This document shows, one piece after another, positions 42,811 through 49,230 of a stretch of DNA of 49,230 bases (its first letter is position 1; each line of letters starts with the position of its first letter). A model generated the notes under the pieces. It made no database searches, was not told where the DNA came from, and saw only the letters and a list, made by a program, of their open reading frames with translations. The stretch lies in the NCBI GenBank assembly GCA_002344345.1, contig DDTL01000020.1, positions 1 through 49,230 on the forward strand, given 5' to 3'. The DNA is from Saprospiraceae bacterium UBA2365 (lineage in GTDB: Bacteria; Bacteroidota; Bacteroidia; Chitinophagales; Saprospiraceae). Made by a program: the position numbers and the translations under genes.

Positions 42811-42813
42811 TTA
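42811..42813 (-). other. In-frame TAA interrupting the SGNH/T9SS gene
   Basis: Minus-strand codons read GGA GGA CAA TAA CAA CCT ACA GGC. Both sides are in the same frame and both match the first repeat domain, so this is a substitution-type stop rather than a frameshift. Confidence 0.85.
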
Positions 42814-43719
42814 TTGTCCTCCGAAATCAGCCACATTTCCAAAAAATGAGTCTGCCGAAGCAGTCGGCGGAAAACCGGTAGACGGGTCAGAGCTGAGTGT
42901 TCCTGCCCGGTTGATATTGTTGAAAGCATCGGTTACGGCTAGTTTGTAGCCGGTTTGTTTACCTGTATTGGTAAGCAGATTTTCAACTACCGCACCAACC
43001 GGATCAATGATGTCTATCCATGGACTTCCGCTCAGGTTGTCTCCGAAATCGATGAGAATGCTGTCTCTGACTGCTACAACCGGAGGTACGTCCTGTTCAG
43101 GGTAACTCATTCGGATCGCTCCCATATAGAAAAACTTTGAAGCATTATTGTTGTTTGGGCCGGGTGAAACTAAGATGGTTATTTGACCATTAATAGTTGG
43201 TTTGATGGTAAAAATAGCCAGTTCTGAAACATTTGAAGCTGAATTGATAAAGAATGAATCTATATTGGATCCTGTAGCAACAAACTTAGTCTCTCGGTAA
43301 TCGGTTGCTTCCCTTGAACCAAAAATCTCAAAATAATAGTCTGTTTCAGGGTTGAGATTTTTGAAGAGTACACCACCTGTGGGTTGAGTTTGGCCGCCAA
43401 AATCTGCCACATTGCCAAAAAAACTGTCGCCGGTAGCTGATGACGGCATGTCTATGGATGGATCTGTTGCAGTCATTCCATTTCTATTGATGTTGTTGAA
43501 AGGATCAACAACTTCAATACTGTATCCGGTAGCCTTTTGTTTTTGGTTGTTCAGATCGACTATGGCACCTGAAATCGGGTCACTGATATTGTTCCAGGGC
43601 AAGGGCGAAAAATTATCACCAAAATCAATCAAGACTGTGTCTTTAACCTGGCTGAACCCGATCAACGGAAAAAGTAAAAATATGAATGCTGCAAAAATTG
43701 GATAAGAGTTTTGTTTCAT
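42811..43719 (-). CDS. N-terminal part of an interrupted T9SS-exported SGNH hydrolase
   Basis: Signal peptide (QNSYPIFAAFIFLLFPLIGFSQ) followed by repeat domain 1 (about residues 26-207). That domain runs DTVLIDFGDNFSPLPWNNISDP, then GYSIEVVDPFNNINRNGM, GDSFFGNVADFGGQTQPTGG, FGSREATDYRETKF and SPGPNNNNASKFFYMG. The first half of repeat domain 2 follows (DSILIDFGDNLSGSPWIDI...DSFFGNVADFGGQ). The frame then hits TAA exactly where domain 1 has Thr (GGQ-T-QPTG versus GGQ-stop-QPTG), and the same frame continues with the rest of domain 2. So this is a truncated piece of a protein of about 987 residues, not a natural end. The domain itself is not one I can name; it is probably a carbohydrate-binding or structural module. 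Confidence 0.85.
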   Translation of the reverse strand: MKQNSYPIFAAFIFLLFPLIGFSQVKDTVLIDFGDNFSPLPWNNISDPISGAIVDLNNQKQKATGYSIEVVDPFNNINRNGMTATDPSIDMPSSATGDSFFGNVADFGGQTQPTGGVLFKNLNPETDYYFEIFGSREATDYRETKFVATGSNIDSFFINSASNVSELAIFTIKPTINGQITILVSPGPNNNNASKFFYMGAIRMSYPEQDVPPVVAVRDSILIDFGDNLSGSPWIDIIDPVGAVVENLLTNTGKQTGYKLAVTDAFNNINRAGTLSSDPSTGFPPTASADSFFGNVADFGGQ

Positions 43720-43991
43720 AGGCTGTTTAATTTTAATTATAATAAATCAGTCAGAACTCCGGGTCAACATTTATTGACTTACTTGGCAACCAATACTAAT
43801 ATTAATTTACTTGTTGTCGAAATCCAATATTACGCCATCATTACGCCATTCAATAAAACTCTTTGTCATGAATGTTTTCCTTAAAATTACCGTATTTATT
43901 GGTAGTTAAAATAAATGCCAAATTCATAGGGGATTGAACATAACTTTTTTATTTTTGATTGATTTTTTTTTGAAAACTAAAAACTACTAAA

Positions 43992-44570
43992 ATGAAGAAA
44001 ATTTTCACAGTTCTACTGATCATTTTGTTTGCTTTTTCCTCTGCCAAAGCGCAATTTTCCATGGACAAATTGTTCGCCGGAGCCAATTTTGGTTACGCAG
44101 CGCCAGTTGGAGCCTTTAAAGATTATGCAAACGGCGGATTTACTTACAATCTATTTGCGGGGTATAAGCTCAATGACAACCTGCGCGTAGGGTTTGAGTA
44201 TAATTCCGCCTATACATTGGCCATTGGAGATGAATTTTTGGACATTAAAGTTCTTGGATTGCAAGGCTATAATGCCAAAGCTTGGTACACACCTTTAAAA
44301 GGTAAATTTAAACCTTATGCAGCATTAGCGCTTGGCGTTTCTAAATTTTCTGAACCGGACATTACCCTTGGTGATGTGACAACCTTTGGGGCAAAAAGAT
44401 TTGGTTTAGGAGCCAATGCAGAAGTGGGATTTGCCATTGCTGGTTTAAATATTTCCTATGCTTTTAACCTGGCAGGAAAAACACCCAAAGCGCCGGTTAT
44501 TTATCCTTCCATGGAGGAAGTGAATGTATTCTATCAAAAATTCGCTGTTGGTTATATTTATAACTTTTAA
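43992..44570 (+). CDS. Small outer-membrane beta-barrel protein
   Basis: Signal peptide MKKIFTVLLIILFAFSSAKAQ (cleavage after KAQ) followed by about eight amphipathic strands (LFAGANFGYAAPVG, FTYNLFAGYKLNDNLRVGFEYNSAY, KAWYTPLKGKFKPYAALALGVSKF, GLGANAEVGFAIAGLNISYAFNLAG). The protein ends FAVGYIYNF with the terminal aromatic of outer-membrane barrels. Length 192 fits the 8-stranded porin/OmpA-like beta-barrel group common in Bacteroidota. No peptidoglycan-binding domain, so probably a small structural or channel protein. It has its own strong terminator. Confidence 0.9.
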   Translation: MKKIFTVLLIILFAFSSAKAQFSMDKLFAGANFGYAAPVGAFKDYANGGFTYNLFAGYKLNDNLRVGFEYNSAYTLAIGDEFLDIKVLGLQGYNAKAWYTPLKGKFKPYAALALGVSKFSEPDITLGDVTTFGAKRFGLGANAEVGFAIAGLNISYAFNLAGKTPKAPVIYPSMEEVNVFYQKFAVGYIYNF

Positions 44571-44602
44571 GGATTTTTATTAAGGTAAAAAATGAATTTG
44601 GA

Positions 44603-44630
44603 GGTTGCCTGAAGGCAGCCTTTTTTTCTT
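44603..44630 (+). terminator. Terminator after the small barrel gene
   Basis: GGTTGCC (44603-44609) and GGCAGCC (44614-44620) form a 7-bp stem (one G-T pair) with loop TGAA, followed by TTTTTTTCTT. Confidence 0.9.
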
Positions 44631-44853
44631 TATAAAACTAGCCTACAAATTGGAATGCTATCCCAAAACTCTTTTATTAACTGAAATTGAAAGACATTTC
44701 TGTTAACAATCAGGATGAATGGTTTCTGATGCTGGTTACAGTTTTAAGCCAATTCATCATTTTTACCGACTTATTGAACTTGATTTATTTCCATTACCGA
44801 CCAATAATCAACAATTTTACTAATTTCGTATTCATATCGAAATCGGACGAATT

Positions 44854-45516
44854 ATGTGGCGAATCGCGTCTAAAATTATTTCTTTTATATTTCATCCGCT
44901 TTTTGCGTTGATATATATTCTTGGGTTCCTCATATTGTTGAATCCAATGCTCTTGGCCCATTTTACACCGGAAGGAAAGGTGATATTTTTAGTTTATTTT
45001 GTTGTAAACACGGTACTGATTCCGGTAATTGCCATTGTTTTGATGAAAATGCTCGGATTGATTGCCAGTCTTCAAATGGAAACGACCAGGGATCGCATCG
45101 GTCCGATGATCGTTGTATTCATATTGTATATGTGGATGTTTATCAATTTTAAAAAAGAACCTGATATTCCGCTGATCCTTGTCAATATCATGCTTGGCAC
45201 GGTGCTGTCAACCGCCATTGCATTTATCATCAACGTGGTGAATAAGATCAGCCTGCATATGACAGGTATGGGAGGACTTTTGGCAGCCTTGGTCATTATA
45301 TTTTTTCATCAGCAAACCAGGCTTTTAATACTGAGCCTGACTACAGAAACAGCTTTTAGTGTTCATATGGTTTTGGTAATTATTTTTGTACTGATTTTGA
45401 CTGGAATGGTGGCATCCTCAAGGCTGTTTTTGAAGGCTCACCGACCCGTGGAATTATTACAAGGGTTTATTTTGGGTTTTATGGCACAATTCGTAGCTTA
45501 TTGGATCATCTTTTAA
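44854..45516 (+). CDS. PAP2-like integral membrane protein
   Basis: About six transmembrane helices in 220 residues. The remains of phosphatidic acid phosphatase 2 motifs are spread as the family requires: RDRIGPMIV (motif 1-like), KISLHMTGMGG (motif 2, SxHxxG) and SSRLFLKAHRPVELLQGFILG (motif 3, SRxxxxxH then Gly). These place it in the PAP2-like superfamily, which dephosphorylates lipid phosphates such as undecaprenyl or phosphatidylglycerol phosphate at the membrane. Motif 1 lacks the usual K-x6-RP, so activity is uncertain. It lies 9 bases before the M1 peptidase gene and is probably co-transcribed with it. Confidence 0.8.
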   Translation: MWRIASKIISFIFHPLFALIYILGFLILLNPMLLAHFTPEGKVIFLVYFVVNTVLIPVIAIVLMKMLGLIASLQMETTRDRIGPMIVVFILYMWMFINFKKEPDIPLILVNIMLGTVLSTAIAFIINVVNKISLHMTGMGGLLAALVIIFFHQQTRLLILSLTTETAFSVHMVLVIIFVLILTGMVASSRLFLKAHRPVELLQGFILGFMAQFVAYWIIF

Positions 45517-45525
45517 ACTTACAGT

Positions 45526-47952
45526 ATGCAAAAAATATCATTTATTTTATTATTCATTCTGACAGGATTAAACGGATTTTCTCAGGAGATCATCCAACCT
45601 GGTGACGAACAACAAAATGACTACCTCAACCATATTGTTTTAACACCTGAGCAACAGCAATATGTCGAAGCCATCGCTTTTCGCAGCGATACTTTCGACT
45701 TGCTGCATATTGCCATTCATCTCAATGATGTCAATTATGGAGCTAAAATGATTGAAGCCCACACAGAAATATTTTTTTCTGCCAAAATGGAGGGGCAATC
45801 CAGCATCACTTTTGACCTGCTGGATTTCAGAGTGGATTCTGTGTATCTGAACGGTATACCAACAAGCTTTGATTATAACAGTCCGTTTTTGTTTGTCCAC
45901 TCAGAAACGCCCTTTGAAATAGGGGATACCAATCATGTGGTCGTATATTACGGAGGTAAACCGACGCTCGATCCTTCCGGTTTTGGAGGTTTTGATTTTC
46001 AGGATGGATATGCATACAATCTCGGGATCGGGATCACATCTTTCCCACATAATTTCGGAAGAGGCTGGTATCCTTGTTTTGATAATTTCATTGAACGATC
46101 CACCTATGATTACTTTATTACCACTACTGGCGGCCTTGTAGGATACGGAGTAGGAGATCATATTTCGACCGATACACTGGAAGATGGTAAAAGATTATAT
46201 CATTTTCACATGGACAAACAAATACCTACCTATCTTTCAGCCGTAGCAATTTCCAATTACTCGATCGCAACTTTGTTTCACCAGGGAATTGAAAAGGAAA
46301 TTCCGATTGAGATCGTTGCCAAACCGCAGGACCTTTCCAAATTCATGAGCAGCATGGCTTATATGTCTGAAGCCATCGATGCCTTCGAATATTGGTATGG
46401 TCCTTATCAATGGAATCGTGTCGGCTATGTCATCACCTATCGCGGCGCGATGGAACATCCTACCCTGGTTTCGTATCCGGCCTCTGTCGGACTGAATGGT
46501 GATCCTGATGACAACATGCGGTTGATGTCGCACGAACTGGCGCATCATTGGTGGGGTGATATCACGACATTGACCACCTCTGCTGATATGTGGATCAAGG
46601 AAGGGAATGCAGAATATGGCTATCATTTATTTGTAAAAGAATTTTTAGGTGAAGAAGCTTTTAATAAAGTTGTGACTGACAATCAGTATTATGTGATAGA
46701 AACAGCACATCGAAGCGATAAAGGTTACCGACCTTTGTCTGGTATGCCCAAGGAATATACTTATGGTACAACTACTTATAATAAGGGTGCTGCTGTGATG
46801 CATAATCTGCACAGTTATCTGGGAGACTCCTTGTATAGAATTGCACTTCGATCTATTTTGTCTGAGTATGCCTACAGCCATCTCAATGCATCACAATTCA
46901 AAGAACAGATCAAAATCGCTACAGGAAAAGACATGACAGCTTTTTTTGATGCATGGATTTATAATGCAGGCCTGTCGGCTTTTCAAATAGATTCTGTGAA
47001 GATCATTCCTGAAAATGATCAGTTTCAGGTCAGGCTATATGTCCAACAGAAATTGTTCCATGCGCCACAATTCCACAAAAATGTGCCTATGAGTGTCACT
47101 TTTTTTGATGAGAACTGGAACAAACATCACAGGATGGTGGAATTGTCGGGACAATACTGTGAGGTTGACCTGACATTGGATTTTTACCCTGTAATGCAAT
47201 TTTTGAACGAGAACAACTTCCTTAACAACGGACAGATATCAAGTAGTGGTGTGATCAAAAACACAGGAAGTTACAAATATGAGAATGCAAAGTTTGACTT
47301 TAAAGTTGAGCATCTGCAAGACTCACTTTTGTTGATGGCAGAACATGTTTGGGGAGCGCCTGATCCGGTTTTGAGAGAAGATCTTGATCTGAAAATGTCT
47401 ACAAGTCATTACTGGAATATTGCCGGAGCAAAAAAACCTGAAGATCGTATAACTGCCCGGTTTAGTTATCTTGGACTTGACAGTACTTTCCTGGATTACG
47501 AATTGGTTTATTTCACCGAAAATGATATCATATTATTATACAGGCCGGATGCCAGTCAGGATTGGGTGGAATATCCTTATGCCAGCAAAAGTATTTTTAT
47601 TCCGGGAGACAAAAAAGGCTCATTTATCGTGGATAGCCTGCTTTTTGGACAATACGCTTTTGCCAATGGAGATTATTTCTCTGTCCGGGATGAAAAAGTA
47701 TTGCCTGCAAATGACTGGACAGTCGAATTGGCTCCGAATCCAACCAACGGATGGATATCATTGGCAGGATTGGAAGAAGGAAATTATGTCGTCAGTCTCA
47801 ATGATCTGCAAGGAAAAACACTTGATGAGATCCCATTTGAAGGAACCGGAATGCATATGGATATCAGCCGGTATCCTGCCGGGGTTTATTTGCTGAAAGT
47901 GGTCAATAACAAAGACAGAACAAGTATTTTAAAGAAAGTGGTGCTACAATAA
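45526..47952 (+). CDS. T9SS-exported M1 family metallopeptidase
   Basis: Zinc aminopeptidase-type protein secreted by the Bacteroidota type IX system. The signal peptide (MQKISFILLFILTGLNGFSQ) is followed by an N-terminal beta domain. The catalytic domain has the exopeptidase loop GAMEH at 307-311 (GAMEN in most relatives) and the zinc site His336-Glu337-x-x-His340 ... Glu359 (HELAHHWW...WIKEGNAEYG), with the proper 18-residue spacing. Later TYNKGAAVMHNLHSYLG supplies the conserved Tyr region. The C-terminal about 75 residues (ELAPNPTNGWISL...YPAGVYLLKVVN) are a T9SS type A sorting domain. It probably digests peptides at the cell surface. Confidence 0.95.
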   Translation: MQKISFILLFILTGLNGFSQEIIQPGDEQQNDYLNHIVLTPEQQQYVEAIAFRSDTFDLLHIAIHLNDVNYGAKMIEAHTEIFFSAKMEGQSSITFDLLDFRVDSVYLNGIPTSFDYNSPFLFVHSETPFEIGDTNHVVVYYGGKPTLDPSGFGGFDFQDGYAYNLGIGITSFPHNFGRGWYPCFDNFIERSTYDYFITTTGGLVGYGVGDHISTDTLEDGKRLYHFHMDKQIPTYLSAVAISNYSIATLFHQGIEKEIPIEIVAKPQDLSKFMSSMAYMSEAIDAFEYWYGPYQWNRVGYVITYRGAMEHPTLVSYPASVGLNGDPDDNMRLMSHELAHHWWGDITTLTTSADMWIKEGNAEYGYHLFVKEFLGEEAFNKVVTDNQYYVIETAHRSDKGYRPLSGMPKEYTYGTTTYNKGAAVMHNLHSYLGDSLYRIALRSILSEYAYSHLNASQFKEQIKIATGKDMTAFFDAWIYNAGLSAFQIDSVKIIPENDQFQVRLYVQQKLFHAPQFHKNVPMSVTFFDENWNKHHRMVELSGQYCEVDLTLDFYPVMQFLNENNFLNNGQISSSGVIKNTGSYKYENAKFDFKVEHLQDSLLLMAEHVWGAPDPVLREDLDLKMSTSHYWNIAGAKKPEDRITARFSYLGLDSTFLDYELVYFTENDIILLYRPDASQDWVEYPYASKSIFIPGDKKGSFIVDSLLFGQYAFANGDYFSVRDEKVLPANDWTVELAPNPTNGWISLAGLEEGNYVVSLNDLQGKTLDEIPFEGTGMHMDISRYPAGVYLLKVVNNKDRTSILKKVVLQ

Positions 47953-48390
47953 CGGGAAAAGATCTGAAAGGACAATTTTGGGTTATTTATTTGGCTTAAA
48001 AGTCTAACAGTCTTCTAATCGCTCATATAAGATAAGGATCAATACTTGAACCTGGTCCTAAAAATCCCTTCTGCTTAAAACCAGCCAAAAGTGCACTATT
48101 ATTTATGTTAAAACATGGCGAACGTCCATAGATCGAGCCTGGTGATGCTGAATTTGTGACAAATAAAATAAAGGGTTAAATAATCAGATCCTTAATTAGT
48201 ATCTGCAGGAAAACCACTGGTTTTTTGCCTTTGATAAGAAAACGTCAAGGACAAAGCTTGCGACCTTTCTGCCGGAATCGCACAGGCATGAGTTTTTGAA
48301 AATAAGGAGTTTACTCATTGTAAATGACTGTTTCAAAAACAAGCCTAAAGCATTATTTGGCTTTTTCTTGCAAAGACTAATTAATAAAAT
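47953..48390. other. Intergenic region without a recognisable gene
   Basis: 438 bases between the M1 peptidase and a convergent lipoprotein gene. Short stretches in several frames look open (a 24-codon plus-strand segment near 48059-48130, and minus-strand segments near 48220-48330), but each is broken by stops and none resembles a known protein. It could be a decayed gene or an old insertion. No terminator of quality was found. Confidence 0.4.
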
Positions 48391-48864
48391 TCAGTTTTTT
48401 ACCAGATTGTAATTACAACTAAGTTTGAGATCAGGGTACAGCCCGGTGGAAAAAATCATTTGTAGTGTCAGGGTTGTGTCGTTGGTCAAGGTTCCTCTTG
48501 AAGCGAAAAAAGTATATTTTACCGAATCGCTTCCCTGTTGGATTTTCAATTCCTGATCACCGATATAAATGGTATCCTTCAAAATATGTGCTTTCAGCCT
48601 GAATCCGCTCAGAGAGGAGGAATTTTCCATGTCGATGATGACATCGAATGGTGGTTTTTGCGGTTCAGGTACGATGCTCAGTTCAGTTAATTGGTTTCCG
48701 GCTCCGCAATTGATCATTCCGGTGTAATCGCTGATGAATTTATCGTATTCCTTTTCTTCGCAGTTTTCGCCATAGTAACCGTTAGGACAAGTTTCTTCAC
48801 AGGATGTCCAGCATAATCCCAACAATAAATAGGGTAAAAATCTGAATAAATGAAAGGTCTTCAT
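48391..48864 (-). CDS. Small lipoprotein with EGF-like cysteine segment
   Basis: Signal segment FHLFRFLPYLLLGLCWTSC with Cys22 as the likely lipidated residue. Directly behind it is an EGF-like stretch, CPNGYYGENCEE, as in many Bacteroidota surface lipoproteins. The rest (about residues 45-157) is beta-rich (FDVIIDMENSSSLSGFRLKAHILKDTIYIGDQELKI) and ends in two Cys-free strands and CNYNLVKN. The second half is likely an adhesion or immunoglobulin-like fold, but the family is not recognised. Neighbour genes give no clue. Confidence 0.8.
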   Translation of the reverse strand: MKTFHLFRFLPYLLLGLCWTSCEETCPNGYYGENCEEKEYDKFISDYTGMINCGAGNQLTELSIVPEPQKPPFDVIIDMENSSSLSGFRLKAHILKDTIYIGDQELKIQQGSDSVKYTFFASRGTLTNDTTLTLQMIFSTGLYPDLKLSCNYNLVKN

Positions 48865-49230
48865 TGGTTTGGATTGAATTCCCGGAATGGAAAAAAATGC
48901 CCGATCTCAGAATTTGCAGATATTGATTTACTACTTTTAATACTTCAAAAAATCTGCAATTGAATCGAAAAACCATGTGTATTCAGATCGTCATTCAGCT
49001 AAACACACAATATTTTTTGCATTCCAAAACTTTTCCGGAATGGTTAAAAATATAAAGTTAAAGCAATTTTTTAAAAATGCCAAAATGAAACAGATAATTA
49101 GAATAGGGCAGTTTATTTCCCCTGATTATCCTGATAATCTTATACATATTTTGTAATTGTTTAGCTCAATAGTCTTTTTGTTTAGCTCAATAGTCTTTTA
49201 GTCTTAAGTCTATTAGCTAATGATTTATAC
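48865..49230. other. Terminal non-coding stretch
   Basis: AT-rich, no credible gene. It ends in a perfect 21-bp tandem duplication (49157-49177 and 49178-49198), listed separately. Confidence 0.5.
49157..49198. repeat. Perfect 21-bp direct repeat, two copies
   Basis: The unit begins TTGTTTAGCTCAATAGTC and is repeated head to tail without mismatch. A further AGTCTTAAGTCTATTAGCT-type degenerate piece follows. Near the window edge, so the array may continue. Confidence 0.85.

Noticed and set aside
42811..42813. Genetic code change (TAA/TAG read as sense) to explain the two in-frame stops
   Set aside because: Other genes in the window end normally at TAA, TAG or TGA, so reassignment is not supported; mutation, error or local readthrough is simpler.
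44687..44911. 74-codon plus-strand frame upstream of the PAP2-like gene
   Set aside because: It overlaps the start of the PAP2-like gene in another frame, and its composition is that of AT-rich spacer.

Overview
The window looks like chromosomal DNA from a member of the Bacteroidota, most likely a Saprospiraceae/Chitinophagales-like lineage. The reasons are: C-terminal type IX secretion (T9SS) sorting domains, SPII lipoproteins with short Bacteroidota lipoboxes, TAnnTTTG-type -7 promoter elements, no Shine-Dalgarno sequences, a mevalonate-pathway decarboxylase, RemB, and the Bacteroidota-restricted families DUF4294 and DUF4256. No tRNA, rRNA, CRISPR array or intact transposase gene was seen.

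Region 1 (1-2815, + strand) holds a repeat-containing lipoprotein with a Gly/Lys linker, a terminator, an ECF sigma factor that probably starts at a TTG after that terminator, and an overlapping anti-sigma-like protein. The last of these appears to join a cytoplasmic segment, one membrane helix, a long Asn-rich linker and an outer-membrane beta-barrel-like end. Region 2 (2816-10537, - strand) holds two giant paralogous surface-fibre proteins built from about 17-residue YadA-head-like repeats and ending in a peptidase S74 self-cleaving chaperone domain. Region 3 (10860-17222) is mostly housekeeping: an unknown exported protein, mnmG, fbaA, a DUF4294 protein and mvaD.

Region 4 (17216-36508, - strand) is a surface polysaccharide locus. 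Read in the direction of transcription it runs lpxK, remB/wzi-like, wzz, ugd, wbpE-, wbpD- and wlbA/wbpB-type enzymes for a 2,3-diamino-hexuronic acid sugar, a wbpP-type 4-epimerase, wzy, wzx, four GT4 glycosyltransferases, manC and a fifth GT4. The operon is tightly packed, with several start/stop overlaps. It is broken by two larger gaps, one of which carries a GC-rich 14-bp tandem repeat followed by a palindrome. The dedicated UDP-GlcNAc 6-dehydrogenase and the 2-epimerase of the classical pathway are not in the window. The fifth GT4 has an amber codon in frame near its start.

Region 5 (36509-49230) begins with a 156-bp MITE-like inverted-repeat element. It then holds a methyltransferase, a Gfo/Idh/MocA oxidoreductase, a ferritin-like protein, small exported proteins and a DUF4256 protein. 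Further on are a three-repeat SGNH-hydrolase T9SS protein split by an in-frame TAA, an outer-membrane barrel, a PAP2-like membrane protein, a T9SS-exported M1 peptidase and an EGF-like lipoprotein. The points most worth a second look are the trans-envelope anti-sigma fusion, the S74 fibre pair, the triplicated domain of the broken SGNH protein, the two in-frame nonsense codons and the two non-coding repeat elements.
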